Below are positions 1 through 5,476 of a stretch of DNA of 5,476 nucleotides, piece by piece (the first letter of the stretch is position 1; each line of letters begins with the position of its first letter). The notes beneath the pieces were generated by a model. It worked only from the letters and a program-made list of their open reading frames with translations. It was not told the origin of the DNA and did no database searches. The translations under genes and the position numbers were made by a program. Origin of the DNA: an uncultured Desulfovibrionaceae bacterium (GTDB lineage: Bacteria > Desulfobacterota > Desulfovibrionia > Desulfovibrionales > Desulfovibrionaceae); NCBI GenBank assembly GCA_947074125.1, contig CAMTOM010000122.1, positions 1 to 5,476 of the forward strand, read 5' to 3'.

Positions 1-827
1 TTCTCGTGGCTTGGTGGTTGCCAGAATTACATGCTGATGCTTTGAGTTCCTTTCCTGTAGGCGCACCCCAGTTCCGTTTTCTTAATCCCGGACTGAAGCT
101 TCCTGATGGAGAAGGGTGGTTTTGTGTGGAGGGCTATCCTCTTTCTCACAAGGAAAGTGAAGTATGCCTCAAAGATATGCGTGCCTTGGAAGAAGCGGCG
201 CTGTCGGGTGTGCCTGTACAGATGCTGACATCAGAACTTGGTGGTAAAAAAGCCCAGCAAAATATACAGGAACTTGCTGATATCAATGCGTTTGCAACTT
301 CCGGTGAGACGGCACCTGATAGGGGAAAGATGCTGCTTCAGGCGCGTTTGCGTGCGCAAAAACTGCTCTTGTGGGTATGGTTGCTGGAAGAGCATCTTGT
401 GGAAGTCAGAAAGCTGTCAGAATGTTTTTCTGGCAAGATTGGAACGATGCTGGAAGGGCTCAGTAGCACGGATGAAGATGACGATGACGCAACAAAAGCA
501 CAGATTATGGCTATTCAGAACACGCTGGCTTCAGAAACGGTTTCCCTGCCATCATGGGAGCTTGTTTTAGAAAATACAGCGCTCTTTCTGAAAGCGGGAG
601 AGTGCATAGCCTGCAACGAGCAGATGGCGGCATCATTGCGTGAACGCTTGTCTTTTACCCCTCTGGCAGACAGTGCTGCGTACACGCTTGGGGCGTGTGC
701 TTCGTGCGCATCTGCCTCTGTACCCTTGTGGCAGGCGCTTGGAAAAAGTGAGTGCCCTGAAAACAAGCCCTGGCTTGAGAAGACCATGTTATTTATTGTA
801 TTCGGAGAAAAGACAGATGGTATTTGA
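1..827 (+). CDS. Conserved-looking protein of unknown function, 5' end probably outside window
   Basis: The frame is open from the left edge to a TGA at 825-827. The first possible start in the window is a GTG at 6, which would give 273 residues. No stop precedes it and too little upstream sequence is present to show a ribosome site, so the true start may lie outside. I do not recognise the family. Residue numbers below count from that GTG. The protein looks soluble. A likely long amphipathic helix spans about 105-140 and is rich in Leu, Arg, Lys and Trp. A short acidic run (155-161, mainly Asp) follows, probably a linker. Two cysteine pairs, C200-x2-C203 and C231-x2-C234, lie in the C-terminal third and could form a metal or redox site; this is inference. 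The stop overlaps the start of the HAD gene, so the two are probably co-translated. Codon use looks like that of its neighbours. I am confident it is a gene, but its function is unknown. Confidence 0.8.
   Translation, partial: LVAWWLPELHADALSSFPVGAPQFRFLNPGLKLPDGEGWFCVEGYPLSHKESEVCLKDMRALEEAALSGVPVQMLTSELGGKKAQQNIQELADINAFATSGETAPDRGKMLLQARLRAQKLLLWVWLLEEHLVEVRKLSECFSGKIGTMLEGLSSTDEDDDDATKAQIMAIQNTLASETVSLPSWELVLENTALFLKAGECIACNEQMAASLRERLSFTPLADSAAYTLGACASCASASVPLWQALGKSECPENKPWLEKTMLFIVFGEKTDGI
804..807 (+). promoter_or_regulatory. Ribosome binding site deciding the HAD hydrolase start
   Basis: GGAG lies 9 nt before the ATG at 817 and inside the end of the upstream gene. It favours 817 over an in-frame ATG at 640, which would add 59 residues that run through the upstream gene and resemble no HAD sequence. 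Confidence 0.7.
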
Positions 828-1470
828 AAATACCACTCTGCCATTACGTGGCGTCATTTTTGACTGTGATGGTGTGATTATTGACTCTAAGGAAGCAAAC
901 ACTACTTTTTATAATAGTGTTCTGCATCACTTTGGTCTGCCCTCGATGACGCCTGAACAGGAAGAGTATTCATTTATGGCAACGGCACATCAGTCTTTGG
1001 AGTTTATTACACCGCGTGAGCTGCACGATCAGCTTGATCATGTGTGCCGCACGGTTGTGCGTTATGCTGATGTTGCGCCACTCATCCGGCTTCAGGATGG
1101 TTTTCTTGACTTTGTGGCAATGTTGCACTCGCGTAATATTTTTCTGGGTATTCATACCAATCGCACAGCTTTGGGGATGCGTGTCATTCAGGATCGCTTT
1201 TCACTGCCATCATATTTTAGCCCTGTCGTGACGGCAGATATGATGGCCCCAAAACCTTCAGCAGAAGGCGTACACTATATCACACGCTCATGGGATGTAC
1301 CATCTGAACAGATACTTTTTGTGGGAGATAGCGAAAATGACCGTTGTGCCGCAGAAGGCGGTGGGGTTATGTTCGCCTCATTTGGCAATGTGTCACTGAG
1401 GGGAAACATACGGGCCAAAAGTTATCAGGAACTTACCCGATGTTTGCGGGAATCCTTCACTATTATCTGA
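817..1470 (+). CDS. HAD-superfamily hydrolase, subfamily IA, phosphoglycolate phosphatase-like
   Basis: This is a 217-residue protein with all four HAD motifs in order. Motif I is FDCDGV at 15-20, with nucleophile D16 and general acid/base D18. Motif II is T114 in GIHTNR. Motif III is K146 in APKPS. Motif IV is VGDSEND at 169-175, with metal ligands D171 and D175. About 90 residues between motifs I and II fit an alpha-helical C1 cap, as in Gph/PGP-type phosphatases that hydrolyse small phosphate esters in the cytoplasm. The length is normal for the family. The substrate cannot be read from sequence; phosphoglycolate, a sugar phosphate or a nucleotide are all possible. The start at 817 is chosen because motif I then falls near the N-terminus and a GGAG lies 9 nt upstream. 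The gene overlaps the preceding one by 11 nt, which suggests translational coupling and perhaps a shared role. Family assignment is firm; the specific activity is not. Confidence 0.93.
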   Translation: MVFENTTLPLRGVIFDCDGVIIDSKEANTTFYNSVLHHFGLPSMTPEQEEYSFMATAHQSLEFITPRELHDQLDHVCRTVVRYADVAPLIRLQDGFLDFVAMLHSRNIFLGIHTNRTALGMRVIQDRFSLPSYFSPVVTADMMAPKPSAEGVHYITRSWDVPSEQILFVGDSENDRCAAEGGGVMFASFGNVSLRGNIRAKSYQELTRCLRESFTII

Positions 1471-1497
1471 TGGCAGGTGAAAAATGAACAGTATTTC

Positions 1498-1530
1498 GTA
1501 AGCTACAGCTTGCAAGCATCAGCGTTTTTT
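1498..1530 (+). terminator. Weak candidate intrinsic terminator after the HAD gene
   Basis: Two alternative small stems lie just before a run of six T (1525-1530). One pairs GTAAGC (1498-1503) with GCTTGC (1508-1513) around a TACA loop, including one G-U pair. The other is centred on the palindrome GCTTGCAAGC (1508-1517), with outer GCT (1502-1504) and AGC (1521-1523) arms and a mismatched internal loop. Neither is strong, and only the second abuts the T run. The position between two likely units favours a terminator, but I would not rely on it. Confidence 0.35.
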
Positions 1531-1565
1531 CATAGACTGTAATTTCTGCTATCAGGAATCAGTCT

Positions 1566-1595
1566 TTGAGCTTTCCGCATTCAGTTCTTTAATAC
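1566..1595 (+). promoter_or_regulatory. Possible sigma-70-type promoter upstream of the YggT-family gene
   Basis: TTGAGC (1566-1571) resembles a -35 box. TAATAC (1590-1595) resembles a -10 box at a spacing of 18. Transcription would begin near 1602, giving a short leader to the ATG at 1629. The rest of the 158-nt gap (1471-1628) shows no credible gene: the only small frame, from the ATG at 1484, stops after five codons. The assignment rests on eye matching of two degenerate hexamers. If real, this promoter would drive yggT-type, ydcH-like, ilvB and ilvN together. Confidence 0.35.
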
Positions 1596-1628
1596 TGTAT
1601 GTCCCTGCATCTCTGACTGGAGTAAATT

Positions 1629-1928
1629 ATGATTCTGCTTACTAATACCTTGTCTGCGATTGTTGCTCTTGTGAGCGTTGTGCTGAGTGTCTATTTCTGG
1701 ATTGTTATCGCGTCTGCCGTAATTTCATGGTTTCGTGTTGACCCTTACCATCCGGTTGTCAATGCCATTCGCAGACTGACTGAACCTGTATTTTATCGTG
1801 TACGCAAATGGTTGCCCTTTACGTATTCGAGTGGTCTTGATTTTTCTCCTATTGCTGTATTGCTTGCCATTCAGCTTTTTGAGAAAATAATTCTTGATTC
1901 TTTGCGGCAATATCTTGCCATGATGTAA
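1629..1928 (+). CDS. YggT-family integral membrane protein
   Basis: This 99-residue protein has two hydrophobic segments, roughly residues 5-34 and 71-90. They flank a basic, proline-containing linker with the hallmark family pattern: SWFRVDPYHPVVNAIRRLTEP at about 33-52 and GLDFSPIAVLL at 69-79. YggT (Ycf19-related) proteins sit in the cytoplasmic membrane. Their role is poorly defined; links to osmotic or cation stress and to cell division or morphology have been proposed in other bacteria. This is the single-unit form; the Escherichia coli protein carries two such units and is about twice as long. The start is supported by TGGAG (1618-1622), 6 nt before the ATG. It is probably the first gene of the unit leading into ilvB, although it has no evident role in amino acid synthesis. 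Its composition seems more AT-rich near the 3' end, which is unremarkable for a membrane protein. Confidence 0.9.
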   Translation: MILLTNTLSAIVALVSVVLSVYFWIVIASAVISWFRVDPYHPVVNAIRRLTEPVFYRVRKWLPFTYSSGLDFSPIAVLLAIQLFEKIILDSLRQYLAMM

Positions 1929-1972
1929 GCATTCTGCGCTTATTGTGAGCGTAAATGATAACTGCGAAAGCA

Positions 1973-1978
1973 GGGAGG
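1973..1978 (+). promoter_or_regulatory. Ribosome binding site deciding the YdcH-like start
   Basis: GGGAGG lies 8 nt before the ATG at 1987. It supports that start over an in-frame GTG at 1945, which lacks a comparable site and would add 14 residues that do not match the family. Confidence 0.8.
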
Positions 1979-1986
1979 CACGTCGT

Positions 1987-2217
1987 ATGGAAAAACACCA
2001 TGTTGAGCTTATTGAAAAGTACACTGCCACACACTCCGACCTCAAGGAGCTCTGGGAAGAACATCAGCTTTACAGTAAACAGGTGGAAAAGCTTGAAAAT
2101 AAACCCTATCGAGCCCCACCAGAAGAGCAGACCTTAAAGCAGCTTAAAAAACAGAAGCTCGAAGGCAAAACTCAGATTATGGGGATTGTTGATACCATTC
2201 TGGCTCAGGAGAAGTAA
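1987..2217 (+). CDS. Small charged helical protein, YdcH/DUF465-like
   Basis: This is a 76-residue protein dominated by Lys, Glu, Gln and Leu. It appears to form two amphipathic helices (about 2-38 and 46-74) separated by a short Pro-containing turn (KPYRAPPEE, 39-47). The C-terminal pattern LKQLKKQKLEGKTQI (50-64) closely matches the LKKxKLxxKD-type signature of the YdcH/DUF465 family, which are short cytoplasmic helical-hairpin proteins of unknown function. The N-terminal HxxL-rich helix also fits. A coiled-coil or dimerising role is plausible but is inference. The gene lies 58 nt after the YggT-family gene. Its stop is 5 nt before the ilvB start, and the ilvB ribosome site lies inside its last codons, so its translation probably affects ilvB. 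It has no cysteine, signal peptide or membrane segment. The gene is secure; the family assignment is by motif only. Confidence 0.85.
   Translation: MEKHHVELIEKYTATHSDLKELWEEHQLYSKQVEKLENKPYRAPPEEQTLKQLKKQKLEGKTQIMGIVDTILAQEK
2207..2212 (+). promoter_or_regulatory. ilvB ribosome binding site inside the upstream gene
   Basis: AGGAGA lies 10 nt before the ilvB ATG and within the last codons of the YdcH-like gene. Ribosomes finishing that gene would cover this site, which suggests translational coupling. Confidence 0.7.
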
Positions 2218-2222
2218 TTGTC

Positions 2223-3914
2223 ATGGAATTAACCGGCGCGCAGATTCTGCTTGAATCATTAAAGCGGGAAGGGGTTGACGTGCTGTTCGGATATCCGGGT
2301 GGTGCTGTCATCGACATTTATGATGAGATTCCGAGACATTCGGATCTAAAACATATTCTTGTCCGCCACGAGCAGGCCGCCGTTCATGCGGCTGATGGGT
2401 ATGCCCGTGCTACCGGTAAGGTCGGAGTATGTCTGGTAACATCTGGACCTGGTGCGACCAACACCGTTACGGGCATAGCCACAGCCTATTGTGATTCCAT
2501 ACCTGTGGTTATTTTTACAGGACAGGTACCAACCAGACTGATTGGCAACGATGCCTTCCAGGAAGTGGATATTGTTGGCATTACCCGTCCCTGTACCAAG
2601 CACAATTTCCTCGTCAAAGATATCCGGACACTGGCGAAAACCATCCGGCAGGCCTTTTTCCTCGCCCGTTCAGGACGTCCTGGACCTGTGCTTGTTGACC
2701 TGCCAAAAGATGTGATGATTTCAAAGACAGAGTTTGTCTGGCCTGAAGACATTGTGATGCGTAGTTACAATCCTACCTACAAACCCAATGTCAATCAGTT
2801 GCGCCGCTCGGTAGATGAATTTTTCAAGGCAAAACGTCCCGTATTGCTGGTCGGTGGCGGTCTTATCATGTCAAATGCAGCCAGGAGTCTGACTGATTTG
2901 GCGCATGAGCTGCGTATCCCTGTGGTTTCAACTCTTATGGGGCTTGGGGCATTCCCCGCGACAGATGACCTCTGGCTTGGCATGGTAGGAATGCATGGTA
3001 CGTATGCTGCGAATATGGCTATCAATCATGCTGATTTGCTGATTGCTGTCGGGGCGCGTTTTGATGACCGTGTGACAGGAAAGGTTTCTGACTTTGCCCG
3101 TCATGCGCGTATTGTGCATATTGATATTGACCCAACATCCATTCGCAAGAATGTTAATGTAGATGTTCCTGTGGTGGCTGACTGCCGTCTCGCGCTTGAT
3201 GGCATTGCAGATATCTATAAATCAAGAATATCTTCTACGACACCGGCAGTAGACTATTCTGAATGGCTTCAGACGCTTGCTGAATGGAAACAAAGCAAGC
3301 CGCTGTGCTATCAGAAAAGCTCCAATATCAAACCGCAGACTGTCGTGGAAACTTTGTGCCGGCTTGTGAAGGGGAATGCGATTATCGCCACTGAAGTAGG
3401 GCAGAATCAGATGTGGGCGGCTCAATTCTATACCTTTACGACACCGCGTACATTATTGACTTCTGGTGGTTTGGGAACCATGGGCTATGGCTTCCCCGCA
3501 GCTATCGGCGCGCAGTTGGCTTTTCCTGATAAAATTGTGGTCAATATTGCAGGCGATGGCTCCATCCAGATGAATATTCAGGAGCTTGCCACAGCCGTAG
3601 AAAACAGGCTGCCTGTCAAGATACTGATCCTGAACAATATGCATCTTGGTATGGTGCGCCAGTGGCAGGAACTTTTCTATAACCACAACTATAGTTCTAC
3701 CAATATGGAAGCCCAGCCTGATTTCGTAAAGCTGGCAGAAGCGTATGGTGCGGAAGGCTATCGGATTACCCGTTCAGAAGATTTGGAATCCGAGCTGGCT
3801 AAAGCTCTGGCATCGCCGAACACTGCAATTATTGATGTGCATGTGGAACGCGAGGAAAATGTCTATCCCATGGTCCCTGCTGGTGCGGCCCTGGATGAAA
3901 TGCTGCTGGTGTAG
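2223..3914 (+). CDS. ilvB: Acetolactate synthase (acetohydroxyacid synthase) catalytic subunit
   Basis: This 563-residue protein is full length for the family. It is a thiamine diphosphate (ThDP) enzyme that condenses pyruvate with pyruvate or 2-oxobutyrate, the committed step of valine/leucine or isoleucine synthesis. Domain order is the N-terminal pyrimidine-binding domain (about 1-170), the central FAD-type domain (about 190-325) and the C-terminal pyrophosphate-binding domain (about 370-550). Visible key residues include the catalytic Glu E50 in RHEQAA, the GQVP segment at 100-103 followed by IGNDAFQE (107-114), the TRPCTKHN stretch at 121-128, and MHGT at 257-260. The ThDP-Mg motif begins GDGS at 444-447 and ends in NN at 471-472. 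MVRQW at 477-481 contains the tryptophan (W481) at the known inhibitor-contact position. All expected residues are present, so it should be active. The stop is 12 nt before ilvN, its regulatory partner. It is assigned ilvB from the adjacent small subunit; ilvI or ilvG paralogue naming cannot be excluded. Confidence 0.97.
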   Translation: MELTGAQILLESLKREGVDVLFGYPGGAVIDIYDEIPRHSDLKHILVRHEQAAVHAADGYARATGKVGVCLVTSGPGATNTVTGIATAYCDSIPVVIFTGQVPTRLIGNDAFQEVDIVGITRPCTKHNFLVKDIRTLAKTIRQAFFLARSGRPGPVLVDLPKDVMISKTEFVWPEDIVMRSYNPTYKPNVNQLRRSVDEFFKAKRPVLLVGGGLIMSNAARSLTDLAHELRIPVVSTLMGLGAFPATDDLWLGMVGMHGTYAANMAINHADLLIAVGARFDDRVTGKVSDFARHARIVHIDIDPTSIRKNVNVDVPVVADCRLALDGIADIYKSRISSTTPAVDYSEWLQTLAEWKQSKPLCYQKSSNIKPQTVVETLCRLVKGNAIIATEVGQNQMWAAQFYTFTTPRTLLTSGGLGTMGYGFPAAIGAQLAFPDKIVVNIAGDGSIQMNIQELATAVENRLPVKILILNNMHLGMVRQWQELFYNHNYSSTNMEAQPDFVKLAEAYGAEGYRITRSEDLESELAKALASPNTAIIDVHVEREENVYPMVPAGAALDEMLLV

Positions 3915-3926
3915 GCAGGAGGAGCC

Positions 3927-4415
3927 ATGCGACACGTTCTTTCCGTTTTGGTTGAAAATGAACCTGGTGTTCTTTCCCGTGTGGCGGGACTGTTCAGCGG
4001 TAGAGGATTCAATATTGAATCGCTGAATGTTGCCCCTACACTGGAAGAGGGCGTCTCACACATGACGATCACTACTCGTGGTGATGAGCAGATTGTGGAG
4101 CAGATTGTCAAGCAGTTGCATAAGCTTGTGACAGTTATCAAGGTTATGGATTTTTCTGATGTGGCTGCTGTAGAGCGCGAGATGATGCTTCTTAAAGTAC
4201 AGGCTGAAGGTTCCATGCGCGGTGAAATCTTGCGCATGGTAGAAATTTTCCGCTGCAAGGTGGTGGATGTGAGCTTCAGTGAAATGACGATTGAAGCGAC
4301 GGGTAATGCCGAAAAAATTCAGGCAATTATCAGTCTTTTTCAACGTTTTGGCATTAAGGAGGTTGCCCGTACGGGCTCTGTGGCCATGCGTCGTTCGATG
4401 CAGCTTGACACCTGA
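3927..4415 (+). CDS. ilvN: Acetolactate synthase regulatory (small) subunit
   Basis: This 162-residue protein has the usual length of long-form small subunits such as E. coli IlvH. An N-terminal ACT domain (about 3-75) carries the family sequence VLSVLVENEPGVLSRVAGLF, followed by RGFNIESLNVAPT. A C-terminal domain (about 84-157) contains the conserved EREMMLLKV and IFRCKVVDV stretches. The subunit binds the catalytic subunit, raises its activity and confers inhibition by valine. Residues at the valine site of IlvH (N11, G14, S17, N29) are all present at the same numbers, so feedback sensitivity is expected; this is inferred from homology. The ATG is preceded by a strong purine tract, AGGAGGAG (3917-3924), which is closer to the start than usual (2-4 nt). 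The gene lies 12 nt after ilvB, in the expected operon order. The name ilvH would be equally valid. Confidence 0.96.
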   Translation: MRHVLSVLVENEPGVLSRVAGLFSGRGFNIESLNVAPTLEEGVSHMTITTRGDEQIVEQIVKQLHKLVTVIKVMDFSDVAAVEREMMLLKVQAEGSMRGEILRMVEIFRCKVVDVSFSEMTIEATGNAEKIQAIISLFQRFGIKEVARTGSVAMRRSMQLDT

Positions 4416-4421
4416 GCAACA

Positions 4422-4475
4422 CCGCAGTAAGCCCTTGGGGGCAGCGGGTATATGCTTCCCGTCACATACAATGTG
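4422..4475 (+). promoter_or_regulatory. Cluster of inverted repeats in the ilvN-ilvC gap, possible structured leader
   Basis: Three stems can be drawn. The first is CCGC (4422-4425) with GCGG (4444-4447), enclosing GCCC (4431-4434) with GGGC (4439-4442) around a TTGG loop. The second is CGGG (4445-4448) with CCCG (4458-4461); it shares bases 4445-4447 with the first, so the two are mutually exclusive. The third is CACAT (4463-4467) with ATGTG (4471-4475). Mutually exclusive stems upstream of a terminator-like hairpin recall attenuators. The pairing is seen directly; a regulatory role is inference. No good promoter was found here, although TACAAT (4467-4472) alone resembles a -10 box. Confidence 0.35.
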
Positions 4476-4479
4476 GGAT

Positions 4480-4523
4480 AGTGCCAGAAGTATCGTTTTT
4501 TGCTGGCACTGAGTATATTTTTT
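4480..4523 (+). terminator. Terminator-like hairpin and T run between ilvN and ilvC
   Basis: AGTGCCAG (4480-4487) and CTGGCACT (4503-4510) form a perfect 8-bp inverted repeat around a 15-nt loop that itself contains six T (4496-4501). A second run of six T follows at 4518-4523, 7 nt beyond the stem. That offset is longer than in typical intrinsic terminators, so full termination is doubtful. Since ilvC follows in the same direction with no clear promoter of its own, it may act as a partial terminator or attenuator, or as an RNA-processing or stability element that sets ilvC levels relative to ilvBN. Confidence 0.45.
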
Positions 4524-4555
4524 CTTAACTTCAACGTGACCTACTGAGGACGACC

Positions 4556-5476
4556 ATGAAAGTCTATTATGATCAAGATGCTGACCTGAATGTCCTGAAA
4601 AATAAAACTGTAGCCATTATCGGTTATGGCAGCCAGGGGCATGCACATGCCCAGAACCTGCGGGATTCTGGTATCAATGTGGTTATTGGTCAGCGTCCTG
4701 GTGGCGCAAACTATGAGCTGGCAAAAGAGCACGGATTCTCTCCTGTTTCCGCAGCCGAAGCAGCCGCTCAGGCAGATCTTATCATGATTCTTTTGCCTGA
4801 CGAAGTGCAGGCGTCCGTTTACGAAAATGACATCAAGCCCAATCTGAAGCCTGGGAAATGTTTGCTTTTCGCACATGGTTTCAACATTCACTTCAATCAG
4901 ATTGTGCCCTCAAAAGACGTGAATGTGTTCCTGATCGCTCCCAAGGGGCCTGGTCATCTGGTACGTCGTACCTACACTGAAGGCGGCGGTGTGCCTTGTC
5001 TGGTAGCTATCCATCAGGACGCTACTGGCGATTCCCTGAAGACAGCACTGGCATATGCCAAGGGCATTGGTGGCGCACGTTCTGGTGTTATTGAAACAAC
5101 CTTCCGTGAAGAAACCGAAACAGATCTCTTTGGCGAACAGGCTGTGTTGTGCGGTGGCGTATCTGCTTTGATCAAAGCCGGATTTGAAACACTCGTGGAA
5201 GCTGGCTATCAGCCAGAAATGGCCTACTTCGAATGTATGCACGAGATGAAGCTGATTGTTGATCTCCTGTATGAAGGTGGTCTTTCCCGTATGCGTTATT
5301 CCATCAGTAACACCGCTGAATACGGTGATTATGTGACTGGACCCCGCCTGATTACCGACACGGTAAAACAGGAAATGAAAAAAGTACTCACAGAAATCCA
5401 GACTGGTGTTTTCGCAAAGAATTTCATTCTGGAAGCCCGTGCCAATGATCACATGTTCTCAGCTACCCGCCGTCTT
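4556..5476 (+). CDS. ilvC: Ketol-acid reductoisomerase (NAD(P)+), class I, 3' end outside window
   Basis: The 307 codons present are open to the window edge. Class I enzymes have about 330 residues, so roughly the last 20-odd are missing. The enzyme converts 2-acetolactate or 2-aceto-2-hydroxybutyrate, by Mg-dependent alkyl migration and NAD(P)H reduction, to the dihydroxy acids of valine and isoleucine synthesis. The Rossmann domain (about 1-182) shows GYGSQGHAHAQNL (23-35), AHGFNIHF with H107 (106-113) and APKGPGH with K130 (128-134). The knotted all-helical domain shows metal ligands D190 and E194 in ETDLFGEQ, E226 and E230 in YFECMHEMK, and substrate-binding S251. All catalytic residues seen are intact. 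The coenzyme loop reads QRPGGANY (46-53), lacking the serine or threonine usual at two positions. The start is supported by GAGGA (4546-4550), 5 nt before the ATG. The gene follows ilvN by 140 nt and is probably the next step of the same regulon. Confidence 0.97.
   Translation, partial: MKVYYDQDADLNVLKNKTVAIIGYGSQGHAHAQNLRDSGINVVIGQRPGGANYELAKEHGFSPVSAAEAAAQADLIMILLPDEVQASVYENDIKPNLKPGKCLLFAHGFNIHFNQIVPSKDVNVFLIAPKGPGHLVRRTYTEGGGVPCLVAIHQDATGDSLKTALAYAKGIGGARSGVIETTFREETETDLFGEQAVLCGGVSALIKAGFETLVEAGYQPEMAYFECMHEMKLIVDLLYEGGLSRMRYSISNTAEYGDYVTGPRLITDTVKQEMKKVLTEIQTGVFAKNFILEARANDHMFSATRRL

Noticed and set aside
640..816. N-terminal extension of the HAD hydrolase from the in-frame ATG at 640
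   Set aside because: The extra 59 residues lie wholly within the upstream gene and look like an out-of-frame translation of it. HAD motif I normally lies near the N-terminus, and the ATG at 817 has a GGAG at proper distance.
1937..1951. Short hairpin CGCTTA-TTG-TGAGCG after the YggT-family stop as a terminator
   Set aside because: There is no T run after it and the next gene follows closely with a strong ribosome site. It is probably a chance pairing.
1945..1986. Earlier GTG start for the YdcH-like protein
   Set aside because: It has no matching ribosome site, whereas GGGAGG sits 8 nt before the ATG at 1987. The added residues do not fit the family.
3863..4258. Minus-strand open frame of 131 codons opposite the ilvB-ilvN join
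   Set aside because: Its low-complexity Ser/Thr/Arg-rich translation is typical of an antisense shadow, and it overlaps two certain genes.
4503..4520. Sigma-54 promoter suggested by CTGGCAC at 4503-4509
   Set aside because: The -24-like half matches, but the required GC ten bases after GG is absent: positions 4517-4518 read AT. The motif is better explained as one arm of the inverted repeat. The other arm, read on the minus strand, also lacks a -12 element.
4910..5452. Long minus-strand open frame of 180 codons opposite ilvC
   Set aside because: It lies entirely antisense to a well-conserved ilvC, has no recognisable family, and is explained by codon bias of the + strand gene.
1..5476. Mobile element, CRISPR array, tRNA/rRNA gene, prophage or defence system
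   Set aside because: No transposase, integrase, terminal inverted repeats, regularly spaced repeats or RNA-gene signatures were seen. Apart from the small gaps described, the window is filled by housekeeping-type genes.

Overview
The window is an ordinary chromosomal metabolic locus, with every supported gene on the + strand. It most resembles a member of the Desulfovibrionaceae (sulfate-reducing Desulfobacterota) with near-balanced base composition; the GC content is an eye estimate. That placement is an inference from remembered gene order (YggT-family protein, small YdcH/DUF465-like protein, ilvB, ilvN, ilvC) and from the style of the proteins. No database search supports it.

Layout. (1) 1-827: a conserved-looking protein of unknown function, probably cut at its 5' end by the window edge, with two CxxC pairs in its C-terminal part. 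(2) 817-1470: a HAD-superfamily hydrolase whose start overlaps the preceding stop by 11 nt, so the two are probably translationally coupled. (3) 1471-1628: a gap with a weak terminator-like element and a possible promoter, which I read as the boundary before the next transcription unit. (4) 1629-1928: a small YggT-family membrane protein. (5) 1987-2217: a 76-residue charged helical protein of the YdcH/DUF465 type. (6) 2223-3914: ilvB, the catalytic subunit of acetolactate synthase. (7) 3927-4415: ilvN, its ACT-domain regulatory subunit. (8) 4416-4555: a 140-nt gap packed with inverted repeats, one followed by a T run. (9) 4556 to the window end: ilvC, ketol-acid reductoisomerase, complete except for roughly its last 20-odd residues.

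The last three genes catalyse and control the first two common steps of branched-chain amino acid synthesis. IlvB/IlvN condense two pyruvates to acetolactate, or pyruvate plus 2-oxobutyrate to acetohydroxybutyrate. IlvC isomerises and reduces these to the dihydroxy acids. Residues known to bind valine in IlvH/IlvN are present, so feedback inhibition is likely retained.

I found no mobile element, CRISPR array, tRNA or rRNA gene, phage gene or obvious new defence-like system. The points most worth a second look are the structured ilvN-ilvC gap (possible attenuator or partial terminator), the coenzyme-binding loop of IlvC, which lacks the usual phosphate-contacting serines, the unknown first protein, and the apparent linkage of two small non-biosynthetic genes to ilvBN.
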